From Chionis minor (Eukaryota; Chordata; Aves; Charadriiformes; Chionididae): a stretch of 64,000 bases of DNA. The DNA lies in assembly GCA_013398295.1 (NCBI GenBank), contig VZSF01008217.1:147571-211570 (forward strand), in the 5' to 3' direction. Shown one piece after another: positions 44,874 through 56,800 of the stretch. The first letter of the stretch is position 1; every line of letters starts with the position of its first letter. A model generated the notes under the pieces. It had not been told where the DNA came from. It searched no databases and worked only from the letters and a program-made list of their open reading frames with translations. A program made the translations under genes and the position numbers.

Positions 44874-47540
44874 ACAGAACAGGCGAGGTTAGCAGGGATC
44901 TCTTGAGATCCTTTATTCCAATCGCCTTGCTCAAGCAGGGTCAGGTGGAGCAGGTTGCCTAGGATTATGTTCAGCCAGGTTTTGAATATGTCCCCAGATG
45001 GAGACTCCACAACCTGCCTCAGCAACCTGTTCCACTGCTAGACCACCCTCATAGTATAAAGGTGTTTTGTTGTGTTTAGATGGAATTCCCTTTTTAAAAA
45101 TATGTGTAATCTTGTCCTGTCTGTGGGCACCACTGAGAAGAGCCTGTCTACTTCTTATTTATTCCTTCATATCAGGTATTTATATGCATGGTAATATCGC
45201 CCAAGTCAGGCTGTTCTTCAGGCTGAAGAGCTCCAGCTCTCTCATCCTGTCATCATATGGAGAATGCTCCAGCCCCTTAATGATCTTCATGCCCTTCATT
45301 TGATGCTTACCATCATGTCCATACCTCCCTTGTAGTGGGAAACTCAGAACTGGATGCAGTACTGTATGTGAGGCCTCAGCAGTGTAGAACAGAGGGGAAG
45401 GATCACCTTGCTTGACCTGCTGACAACCCCTGCTAATGCAGCCCAGGAGGCTGTGTGCTGCCTTTGTTGTGAGGGTGCATGGCTGGCTCATAATCAGCTT
45501 GTTTCTTATTAGGACACCCAGGTCCTTCTCTGCAAAGAAAGGAGAGCAAAGCTGCCTTCCAACTGGTTGGTCCTCAGCATGTACTAGTGCCTGTGGTTAT
45601 AACCTGGCATTGGTATTGACCCTTGGGGTACACAACTAATGACTTGCCTGCAACTGGACTTTGCTGCTGATTACAACTCTCTGGGCCTGGCAGTTCAGCC
45701 AGATTTCAATCCACTTCTCTGACCACTTGTCTAACCTCTACTTTATCAGCTTATCCATGAGGATTTTACAAGAGACAGTGTCAAAAGCCTTCTTAAAGTT
45801 GAGGTAAGTAACATCCTTTTAACCCTCATTCATCAAGTTCAATACCTCATTGTAGAAGTCTGTAAATTTGGTTAAACATGATCTCCTCCTTATAAAGCCA
45901 TGCTGACTACTCACAATCACCTTCTTGCCATTCATGTATTTGGAAATGTTCTCCAGGATTAGTTGCTCTATCTCCTTCCTAGAGGTTGATGTGAGGCTCA
46001 TCTGTTCTTTCTCAGACCTTTCTTCTTGCATTTCTTGAAGGCATTTGCTCTCTTTCATCCTTCAGAAACCTCTTGCAATTGACATGACCTTTCAATCATA
46101 ATTAAGAGTGGCTCACAGTAATGTCAGTTAGCTCTGTCAGCACTCGTGGATGCGTTCCATAAGGCCCATGGACTTGTATATATTTTTTGTTTAAGTGTTC
46201 TCTAACCTGGTCCTCCTCCACTGAGGGTAAGTCTTCTTTCCTCCAGACTTACGCTTTGGTCTCAGGGCTTATGGATACATGAAGGTTGATTTTATTTGTA
46301 ATGACTGAGGCAAAGATGGCATTAAGAATCTTGGCCTTTTCTATGTCCTTTGAAACCAGGCGTTTAGCCTCATTGAGCAATGGGCCCGTATTTTCCCTAG
46401 TCTTCTTTCCTGTTGATGTACTTGTATCCTTTGTTGTTGCCTTTGGCATCCCTTGCCAGACTCAACTGCAGGTGGACTTTGGCTTTCCTAATGCCATCCC
46501 TGCACAATTGAACAGCATTGTTATACTTCTTCTGGGTCATCTGTCCCTCCTTCCCTCTCTTGCATACTTTTATATCTGAGTTCAATCAGGACCTCCTTGC
46601 TCCTCCATGCAGGCCTTCTGCCAACTCTGCTTGATTTCCTGCTTGTTGGGATGGACCTTTTTTGAGCTTGGAGGAGATTATCAAGCAGCTTTCATGGACT
46701 CCTCTCTCTAGGGCTGTATCCCATGGAATTCTTCCAAGCAGATCTCTGAGGAAGTTAAAGTCTACTTTCCTGAAATCCAGGATGTTATCCTCCTTTTTTG
46801 CCCTGCTCTCTCCTCTCAGGATCCTGAACTCCACCATCTCATGGCCGCTACAGCCAAGGCTGCTCACAGCTTTCACATCCTCAGGCAGCTTTTCCTTGTT
46901 TATAAGTATGAGGTCCACTTTTCATTGCTGCCTTCTTGATCACCTGCACCAGGAAGTTGTTCTCACTTCAGAAATATCCTAGATTGTTTGTACCCTGCTG
47001 TGCTGTCTTCGGAGCGAATATCAGAATGGTAAATTCCTGGATGTAAACCAGGGTCTGTGAATGTGAAGCTTCTTCCAGTTGTTTGAGGAAGGCCTCATCT
47101 TCTTCCTGATCAGGATCTCTGTAGCAGATATGCACCACAATAGCATCTGCGTTGGTCTGCATGCTAACCTTGAGCTGTATGCTCTCGATTGGCTCCTGAA
47201 CAGTGCCAAGGATAGGATGCACTCCATGAACCTCCATGCCTTCCACTGCTCTCTCACATGAAGCGTAATACACCCTATTTTTCTTTGCAGCACATGCTTC
47301 ATAAAGAGCCTGGAACCATCCATCGTAGCTCTCAAGTCATGTAAACTGTCACCCCATATTTCTGAGATCACAGTGCTGTAACTGCATGCACAGTTCTAAC
47401 TCCTGCTGTTTGTTTCCCATGCTACTTGCATCAGTGTAGAGGCACTTCAGAGAGGCACCCAAGTGTGCTGATTCCCCAGAAAAGGCTTGACAGCTTTCCG
47501 CATTACACTTGTATAAATTTCTCTCTGGAAGGGATACTTT
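44874..47540 (-). mobile_element. Longest CR1 LINE copy, endonuclease to 3' UTR
   Basis: Read on the minus strand this copy runs from the start of the endonuclease region (about 47540) to the 3' UTR at 44874, about 2.7 kb against the roughly 4.5 kb of full-length CR1. The order is endonuclease blocks (47573-46586), linker (46585-46249), early RT (46058-45819), motif A in broken frame (about 45775-45825) and post-RT (45491-45180). ORF1 and the 5' UTR are missing. Near 45613 the sequence jumps from a post-RT block straight to the segment before the catalytic box, so about 200 bp including FADD is deleted. No octamer tail is visible. Heavy frame damage suggests an old copy. Confidence 0.92.
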
Positions 47541-47573
47541 GCTTTCTTTAAAGTAGCATAGGATTCTCAGCAC
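46586..47573 (-). pseudogene. CR1 endonuclease domain remnant
   Basis: Several minus-strand frames cover the apurinic-type endonuclease of CR1 ORF2, which nicks target DNA in active elements. 47349-47573 holds the N-terminal block CLYTDASSMGNKQQELELC. 47021-47371 holds SEIWGDSLHDLRATMDG. 46968-47273 holds YRDPDQEEDEAFLKQLE; the family's GDFN motif after it is lost (IQEFTI). 46586-46918 holds the C-terminal SDH region as GCSGHEMVEFRILRGE, with Gly for the catalytic Asp. It is the only endonuclease sequence in the window, and it is inactive. Confidence 0.87.
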
Positions 47574-48638
47574 AACTCAGTCTTTTGGACTCCAGGTTTA
47601 GGTAATAACTTATGTTTTATTGTACATCATATGACATATGCTAATGTAGACTTCTTTACTCAGACAATAATTTTATCATAATATTTTTAAAACTGGGAAA
47701 GGTTTCAGAAGCAGGAGTTGAACAAGTCTATTAGATAGTATTGATCTCAAGTATGTACATGATTTTAACTCCATATGTTAGTTGAGAGGAGATATTTGGC
47801 CATGGTTATTCAAAACAATATTACACTGAAATTTTCTGACTCACATCTAGTGCTTGGTTGCAGTTTACTAACTTTCAGCATTATAATATTTTTTAAAAAT
47901 ACAAATTCTGTGAAATGTGAATAATTCTTATCTACATAAGTTGTGATAGAAGACTGTGTTTAAGATTATTTAGCAAGCTTTTCATTTAAATATGAAAGAA
48001 AAAATATAGATAACCTTTACAATTTTTTAAGCCTCTGTGTTTTTCCCTTTTCCTTTTTTTTTCTGTTTTCCCCTGATTTCAGCTACAGGTCAAAGATGAA
48101 ATTCAAATTATTGAAATGAGTGGAAAATTTCATTTCTTTTCATGGCTGTCCAGAAACTAGAATTTATAGACTTGAAAAGTATGATATTTGGAACTGATTT
48201 ACATCTACTCTTTTTCTACTTGAAGCATATAGAGATTTCAGAGGCTAAACTTGTGAACAGAAGTATTATTACTCAGATAATCAAAATACTGATATTCTCT
48301 CTGTAGTCAGTACAGAATCTTTGAGAAGAGTTGTGCAGTTTCAGAATAAGACTACACACACGGTCCAATGAGCTTTGATTTAGCGTATTCTTTGCCTGTA
48401 TTCATCTATTTAAGAAAATGTAACGTCAGTATCCACTAGTGCTTCGGTAGTTACATACAGAATTAAAAACTTAGAATGTTTCCTACGTAGGTTATGACTC
48501 CCAATCCCTTAACAAACAACATCAAGCAGCAGATATGTAAACTAATGAGTTTGTTGCTGTGTTTGCTTTTTTAGGGATGATGAGTTGTTTTGTATTTTGA
48601 ATCCCAGAAAACCTTCCGTACTGGGAGCTTTGTAGAAA

Positions 48639-48663
48639 ACATTGTACTTGAGGAGTACAATGT
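48639..48663. repeat. Perfect 10-bp inverted repeat
   Basis: ACATTGTACT and AGTACAATGT pair perfectly around a 5-nt loop (TGAGG). A second small hairpin, TCCCAG/CTGGGA with a 13-nt loop, lies just upstream at 48602-48626. Confidence 0.85.
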
Positions 48664-49040
48664 ACTCTGCTCTATTTGGCAGCTACTTGGGGCTTGAGAA
48701 ATCTATTTGTTATTAATATAACCTGTACCTTACAAGATCTTTGGGACAGATAAACTGTGTGTGGATTACGGGGTGGTATGTAGAGATCCTAACCAGAAGA
48801 CTGTTGCACTTTGAGATGTCAGTGATCCATGTCACAGTTTACCTCTCTCCATGGAGGGCATGTGTGCAGCATGGCATAGGAAAATCCATCTGGCCGTTGT
48901 AGGGATGTAGGGTTACCAGTATCTGAAGGGACAAAATATTTACCCACTGTCTATATTCCTCTTCTTATTTTATTTATTAAACAGGTATTTTATTAAGCAA
49001 TTTGTTGTTGTGCCTTTCTTGCTGAGAATCAATCTCTTAA

Positions 49041-49077
49041 TCTCCCTCTCTCTCTTTCTCCCTCTCCCCCCTCCTCC
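49041..49077 (+). repeat. Pyrimidine tract, (CT)n-like
   Basis: An uninterrupted run of C and T of about 37 bases with CTCTCTCT cores and partial mirror symmetry. Confidence 0.85.
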
Positions 49078-52000
49078 ATGGGTGCAAAATACCTTTTTGA
49101 CTTTTCCCCTAAAGATGAAAAAAGTGCTCGGTAAATGCCAAAATGACACTTAAAATGGTATGATTTAAAATTAATTGCTATCTAATTAAATGTAAATATT
49201 TAAAATAGTCCTGCAAACTACTGACGCTGAACTTGAAGCAAATTACTAAGTCAGGAGTGTGACATTTGGTATACTGAGGGAAATTATTCTGGTTTTGGAC
49301 AATTTATTAAATTTTTGAATACGCTGGAGTTTGTCGGAGGGCTGAATGAACAAAACTTTGAAGAGTGAAAATAATAGTAGTATCCTGTATTCTGCAGTTT
49401 CTGAGTAAGAATTAGGTACATGAGGGTATAGAACAAGATTTTAATTTCTTCAGTAATAGTAGAGTTAATTATTCCCATTGTATTGATGAAGTGCAATATA
49501 GTCATGTATTTAATCCTAAACAGAATGCTAATACAATGCCTGTTCATTACTTAAATATAAAGTTGAACAGGAACAGCTTTTCCGTGCACCTTTCTGTACA
49601 CAGCTTTAACTCCTCCCTCTTCTGTATCTTCATTCTTAATGTAAATGAAGTGTTAAAAATGCTTTGTGAAATCCCCAGCATTGCCCTGCCTTCAGAGTAA
49701 TTAATGAGACTGCAGGAGGTATGGGTTAGGCTGCAGGAGATCTGGGTTCTAGCATTGGTAGTATAAGACAGTTTGGAGATATCCTGACTTCTAAATCTTA
49801 TGTTTAATGTCTGCAGCTCAGGGAACACTTAATTATCATTTCCTTCTCTTGCATGCGAGAAAGCACATTTGTTTTATATTTAAATGGAGTTAAAGTATCA
49901 TGAAACTCTGGAGGTACCTGCTTTCTTTTTGTTGCTTTAGCAGCTTTACCAGGGCAGTAAACTTCCTCCCTCTGTTCCAAGTTTGCTGTTTGTGCATATT
50001 TCCATGGCCTTCCAGTGAAAGGATGTACGATCATCTAAAGGTGATGTAGTTTTAGAGTACTACTGTAAAAAGAGGGACCATAAAGGGCAGGCTTTTTATA
50101 TAACTAAAGCAAATTCAATATAATTGGTTATAAATGTATTTTCTTTTTCTTGGTCCTCCATAAAAAATATTATCTGCAAATTCATATCAGGCAGCATCAC
50201 AGTTTTTTCTTTTTGGTAACTTATAATAAAGAGCTTAAAAAGGGAAATTTTCTTAGCAATGTACTTTTTTACTTGCTTGTATTTTCCAATTTGTATGTCA
50301 CAGTACAGCTTAAGAAACAGCTAACCACTAGTCACAAATGATAGACTTATGAAATTAATGTTGTTACAGCAGTTAAATACTTTTATCTGGACTAGAACAT
50401 GGTAAGAAAATCATTAGACAAATTTGCTTTGCATGAAGAACATAAAAACTATTTGTAGATGATTTCAAGAGGGCAAACATTAATTGGAAGCAAAACATAG
50501 CCTTAGGGTATTGTAAGAAGGCTCTGATTTCAAAGAAATGATGTGCTTTCTTTCTATTAGTGCTGCTTTTCCTTTAAAAAAGAATTGAAATATAAAGCTT
50601 TTGAAGACTAGTGACTCTTTTTTGTAATGTTGCATCTTGTGATTCATCAGGGTTGCTACAGTTTGGAAACACCATGTTAGTGTCTAAAGTAGACAAATAA
50701 TTTCCATGTTTTGTGGTTTCAGATAAAAATGTGTTCTACGTTATTGAGTACTATTCATCAACAGTGGAAATTTACACTGTAAACATACATGTACATATAT
50801 TCACAGCTGAGGATTTATAGAAAGTGACTATAGCCAAAGTTTCATCTTCACGTAAAAGAGGCATTTTTCTAAAGCATAGAAGTGATTGTTAATGATTCTT
50901 CTATTTATATTCCACTCTTTTCTCTCTTTTTCTATAGTGTGTGTGTATATATGTGTAAACTGCATCACAGTAAGTAAATCTGAAATTGAAAAACCTGTCC
51001 AGAACAGAGCTGACATATGTCAAAATAGCACTGACCAAAACCATTCTTCTGCTTGTTTTAAAGAAGAGCTTTTTACAATATGAGAATGCTGTAAGGAGTA
51101 GTCTTTAAACATGACAGCTCTGGAAGGAGAGTTCCTTAACATTGTGGAGAAATAGTATTTGCAGCTCAAAACTGATCTGACATATTTATACAGGCAAAGG
51201 TGGATTGCCCATGAGATGAGAAAACAAACACACAGATGAAGATATCCAAGTGTGAGCAGGGAAGATATTTTTCACACTATGAGAACATTCTGGTGGCTTT
51301 CTAACACTTAAAACTTACCCCTGATATAGCTGTAGTCTTTGTAGAGATTAAGACTTTGATCTGTTTGGATTTCATAACCGAGAACACCCTGCTGTGTGTT
51401 TTATATTTGCATTTTAAGACCCTTTAAAATGTGCATCAAATGCAGATTCTGGATCTGTTTTTCCTCTGGTGCAGATGGCAGCGCAGGGAGAAATGCTGCA
51501 GATTATCTCTCTGTGTGGGAGCAACCCCTGTGGGAGTTTGAGCTGTTGGTGCCCCATCATTGCCTGAGGTCTGTGGGACTTGCAGCAGACTCCACTGCAG
51601 TGCAATTAAAAGTGGCATTTTCACAAACAGTTCCACTAATCATAGGCATGTTGGTAACGCACACATCATCAGTCAACAACATGGAGCTCACAGAGAATAA
51701 ACCTAGTTCAGTAGAGAAACAACCTTGCTGGTATAAGAGCTGTTGGTTTTGACCCTTAAAGAGGAGGTCTTTGTAAATAAAAGCAACATTAGTTATTACC
51801 CAGTCTGGCCCTAAGAACTCCAATGCCCTAGGCAAACAAGAAAATGACTCCACAGCCTGTCATCTAGATAGGCATGCAAGCAGCCGGCGTACATTTTGCA
51901 GCCCTGCTGTTTTGTTGCCCTCGGCAACCAGCTGTTTCTGGACAGTAGTAGTGGTCCTGCCCACCACACAGATAAATAAGCTGTGAGATGGCACAGTCTC

Positions 52001-52879
52001 CCCTTCTACTGCTATGCTTGTATTGTTTGGAATAGAATTAAGTAGTAGACATGTTCACAAATAATTATTACATTTATTAGTCGTTGGTTTGTACTCATTT
52101 GGGATACATACTTCATATAATGGGGTGGGGATTATTCTTGTGGTATCAGTGAGAACAGTGCAATTTAGCTGAGATAAAAATAACTTGTTGAATACAAGAC
52201 AGAAGAAGGGTCAATTTGAAATGACAGTGCAGTCACGCTGCCATTCAGTCATGTCTGAATGCTGAATACTGAGTTAGTACAAAGACGGTGTGTTAGAATT
52301 AATATAGAAAAAATAATGACAAGTATTGTCAGATGCTTTTGTCACCTTAGCATGGGTCTGCAGAAAATGTAGGAAGTAACGTCACTGACAAATAGCTGAT
52401 AGCGGAATGATTTAAATTCATGACTTCTGGTTTTAGCATGTTCCAAATATGATTAACCAGTAGGATACCAGTTCAAGTGTGTTCATTTTCTGTGAGTGAT
52501 CAAATGATAAAGGTCCCCAGACAGACTATGATCAGAAGGGATTGTGACCGAGAGCTTTCCCTATGCAAAGATTTTATTGTGAAGAAGCGACAATTCTAAG
52601 TCAAATGACTTCATTTGAAAATTTTATCCTGGAATTATGCTAATGAAATAATTTTCAGTTTAAAAAGGTAACTTGGGGCCTTTTGGTCAGACAGTGCAAT
52701 ATCTAGAGCGGTAATAGATACTCTTTATGAAAACTATTTTGTTATGTTAAAAATCCTATTTTCTGTCTGAAAGACACACAAATACCTGTAATATACTCAA
52801 ATCTAAAGAAAGTTAGATGATGAGGAAGGAAATAACAGCATAATGGTTTTGTTCTAATGAACACAAAGATTTTTAAAAA

Positions 52880-52912
52880 TTTATTATTGTTATTATTATT
52901 ATTATTATTATT
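52880..52912 (+). repeat. (TTA)n trinucleotide microsatellite
   Basis: About ten TTA units with one TTG variant near the start. On the plus strand it reads as a run of Leu inside a short open frame (52857-53045) that is not a gene. Confidence 0.9.
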
Positions 52913-53300
52913 CTCTGTCTACTGTTTGCTGCTCTCTTTTACAGTGCAAGGTCTAAGATTCAATTTTAAGTCCTTTGGGTCATCCACAGAGTTGCTATTC
53001 ATATGTAAAGTGTCTAGCCTTATTCAGGTTCTATATGTATGGTAATTGCAGCAAAATTAAACTTTGACTTGTTGGAATATAATTTTCTTTGATTATAATA
53101 AGACCTGTGGCTATATCTGCAGTTCTGAGTTCAGTCTGACGTCCATAGAAAAAGGTTATAATCACCTTCCCTGTGTCTACAGAATGATCAGTCTTTACAC
53201 ATAATTTTATTTCAATACCTGACAAAGGCAAACAGCAGAGTGTTGTAAGTAGCTGCGTTCTATTTTCCAGAAACAGATTTTAATTTCTTATAATATTCAT

Positions 53301-53899
53301 CATACTGGTTTGGCTGGGATAGAGTTAATTTTCTTCACAGTAGGTCATATAGTGCTATGTTTTGTATTTGTGACCGAAACAATGCTGGTAACACAGGGAT
53401 GTTTTAGTTATAGCTGGTCCATACTTGCATAGCACCAAGGCCTTTTTTGTTTCTCACACTGCTGCCCCACCAGCGAACAGGCTGGGGTTGGGCAAGAGGC
53501 TGGGAAATGACACAGTCAGGACAGGAGACCCCAGCTTAGCAAAGGGATATCCCCAAGCATATGATGTCATACTCCGCAATAACACCGGGAGGGGAAGAAG
53601 AAAGAAGGGCTTATGTTTGAAATTACACCATTTGTGTTCCCAAGCAATAATTAAGCAGGATGGAGCCCTGCTTTCCATGAAATGGCTAATCATCTGCTGG
53701 CCGATGGGATGTAATAAGTAAATTTCTTATTTGCTTGGCTTGTGGGCGCAGCTTTTGCTTTACCTATTAAACTGTCTTTATCTAGACTCACAAGTTTTCT
53801 CACTTTTACCCTTCTGATTCTCTTTGCTATTCCAAATGGGTGGGAGTGAGTGAGCAGCTGTGTGGGCCTTAGCTGCTGTCTGTGGTTAAAACCATGACA
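53301..53899 (+). mobile_element. Solo LTR of an avian ERVL-like endogenous retrovirus
   Basis: The LTR begins near TACTGGTTTGGCTGGGATAG and ends GTTAAAACCATGACA. Blocks I recognise from a widespread avian LTR type include GAGTTAATTTTCTTCACAGT, ACCAGCGAACAGGCTGGGG, GACCCCAGC, CAAAGGGATATCC, GCATATGATGTCATACTC, GATGGAGCCCTGCTTTCC and TTTGCTTTACCTATTAAACT with a polyadenylation signal ATTAAA (about 53767). Most CpGs are lost, the first two bases have changed from TG, and no target duplication is evident, so it is older than the LTR at 27234. Open frames inside it (53425-53721 and its complement) are chance. No internal retroviral sequence is attached. Confidence 0.85.
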
Positions 53900-56800
53900 C
53901 AGGTAACTGAATGTAGTATACAATGTTCTTGACTTGCTTTTTCCATGCTTAGTCATTGCATTCCAGTTTTATGGAACTTGATTTTTTAATATGTCAGAGA
54001 AGTCAGCTATGACACATTCACATATTTCCTCACAGGAAGCACCAATATATTTGATAGAAGAACTTGCAGTCCAATCAGCAAGAAAAAGTGGCGTCAGTCC
54101 TGTAACATACATTCAAATAAAAACTTCTGTTTAGAAGCTTGAAATCTATGTCCAGAAATGGCTGTATATTTTGACAAAAGGCACAAAATATACTGGCTGT
54201 TAAAGGACAATAATAACATTTAGCTTCTGTGTTGTTTTTCAACCTTCCACATCCCTGCTCACAACTCCCTGAAACATCACACTATTTTCTTGCTACAATT
54301 TGCCAGTGTTTTGTTCTGTTTATTGTGAAAGCTAACTATGTGCATCAAAGCAATGTGCATCAGTTACTTCAGAAAAGGAAGAATTTAACCAAGGTACAAG
54401 GTCAATACAGGCTCTAGGACAAAGTACTAATGCTTATATTAATGCCATGTATAAATGGCTTACTTAATCATTCAGTGATACACAGCTTCCTTTATTGGAA
54501 AACACAGAAGTTGCTTAATAGTGCATTGCATCAAAACACAATGGTTCAGAGCACAGGGTTGAACTAATGTTGGAATATAAATGTAACAACAGATGTGTTT
54601 TATTGGAGTCTACCCTGGAAGGATTATGGGTGTACAAAGATGAAGGCAGAAATTTGGCCAGAGAATAAAGAATTTTAATCCTTTTGGGATATTATAAGTA
54701 TGCAGAAGAAAAGCTGGTGTTAACTGGGATAGGAACAAAGAATACCGTATTATTTCCTTTCAAAACTCAATTTATGTGGAAACATAATAAGACATCTCAT
54801 CTAATATCTGACAGAATTAATTATTTTGAAAAATGCTTACCATATAAAAATGGTGCTGGTTACAGCATAGTGTGTAAAAGTGCATAGTGGTAACCATGAC
54901 TATTAGAAATGTGAAACTAGTTAGATGTGCAGAAGGTTTTGCTTCAAAACTAGAATGAATTAGAGCTCAGGTAGTCAAGATGCCAAAGGCCTTCTACAGT
55001 AAGTGTTTGATTGGATCTCTAGTTATCAAAATGGTTACATTTAAACAGACAGCAAAAATTAAAAAAATGCTCGTGAACAATCTGGTTGCAATTGCAGAAG
55101 TAGTGGCAGCAGAACTGTGTTTTTAAAAGTTGAAAAAGCATCTAAATCAAGTTATGTACTTGTTATGTTTCCCTTCTCTTTTTCCTTCCTCATCATGGGA
55201 ATTACTACAGAAAGTGGTAGCCTATGGAAATGGGTAAGACAGATGAGACTGTCAAGTATGGAAAACTTCAAACAAAATTATCAAGTTTATGTTGGGAAAC
55301 TTGTTATGATAGTCAACTTCTGTTCAGATACAACAGTTAAGGCATTAACAAGACAGCCAGCAAGGAGCTACTAACAATTTCTATATTCAGTGTTAAAGGA
55401 ACACTCCATACTCACAATTATGACTTCTGAAATTTAATGAACTTTTAATAATACTCTGATTATATTTGATACTGACAGTCAAGAATTTGGTCAATATTCT
55501 ACAGTTTAGCTGAGACAACATCTAAGGGGGTTAATTGTATTACACCTGTAAGCTCACTAGAGAATGGAAGGATGAATGTTTTAGTATCTTTAACTAATGT
55601 AATTTAAAGTGGGAGTGTATGAATATATGGGGAAGAGATGGATGAAACATAATGACGGAAAATAAGACTTCGCATTGTGCCTTCTTGTTGCAAGTATAAA
55701 GACACATTCAAGGATTTTTGAAGGGAATTACACTTACCATTGATAAAAGCATTATTTAAAGAGCTGCACAGTTCAGTTGCAAAACTTACTGCAACTAAAT
55801 GTTTTTAAGGTCAAGACCTTGGCATTGTTTAAAATGAATGATATAAATACAATAAGGGCATAAGGAATATATACAGCGTTTTATTTAAAAAGTTAAATAC
55901 AGATAATGAAAAGAAGGACATCTGATTTCATGATAGAGATAAGTAATTTTCTTTCTATGTCTTAGGAAGAAACTTTGCCAGCTGGCCTTGTGGGATTTGT
56001 GTACTTTTCTCTGAAGTAAATATTCTCTGGAGATATTGAATTGAAAAAGATCTTGCCAACATGTTATTTACTTTTCTCTTATGCTCTTAGTCCTTAAAAA
56101 CAAATCTGGCAAAATATTTTGCCCTGTTATTTAAATTTTTAAATCAGCTTCCCAAGCTTGACATGTACAGTGTTTCAGATACAGAAGACAAAACACTTTT
56201 TTCTGCTATGGTTTTTGTATTAGCAGTGAAAGCAATCAATTCCGTTTGTACCCAGAAAGTGGACTGGAACATGAGCTTTGTTTTGAAATCTTAATTTATC
56301 AAATGTGAACTTGATGGATCACAAATGAGATTATTACATTACTTCTGTACTCTGATAAGTAAACTATGTGAAATATGTCAAGAGCAGGACTTTAAAATCT
56401 ACCGTAAAATTGTGATGTAAATCAAGGAACTGAGAAACCCCAAAATGCACTTGAGAAACCCTGATTAGGTACTTTAGAAGGCAGCTTACTGCTTAGTATT
56501 AATTGAATAGTTATTCTAAAATACATTATTATCACTGACATAAATATATATACAACATTACTCTTAGTTTAAACACAAAGGGAACATGGCTACAAGATGA
56601 GGCAAAGCTAAGCCCTGATGTAGTCAAATTTGGCCTGTTCCTTTCAAGAAGTTTTTTTGCATGCACAGCTTGGGTATGCAAAATTAGACTTTGTCAGTAT
56701 CAGTCATATTTAAGTGCATGTAGGGTTACTTTTTGTGCTTTCTATCTGTGCAAAAGGCAAAATGCCTTAAGAACTTATTTCTTTCTGTTCTGCATTTGCG

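Larger units (their letters stand above)
47541..53300. other. A+T-rich noncoding sequence with simple repeats
   Basis: No gene or transposon recognised. Contents: paired inverted repeats at 48602-48663, a pyrimidine tract at 49041-49077, a short GT/TA run at 50937-50957, a G+C-richer patch at about 51460-52010 with a 118-codon frame of no known family (51396-51752), and a (TTA)n run at 52880-52912. Confidence 0.5.

Noticed and set aside
46286..46982. Plus-strand frames of 97 and 106 codons
   Set aside because: Antisense shadows of the minus-strand CR1 linker and endonuclease.
53425..53721. 98-codon frame and its complement
   Set aside because: Entirely within the LTR at 53301-53899; LTRs of this type are noncoding.
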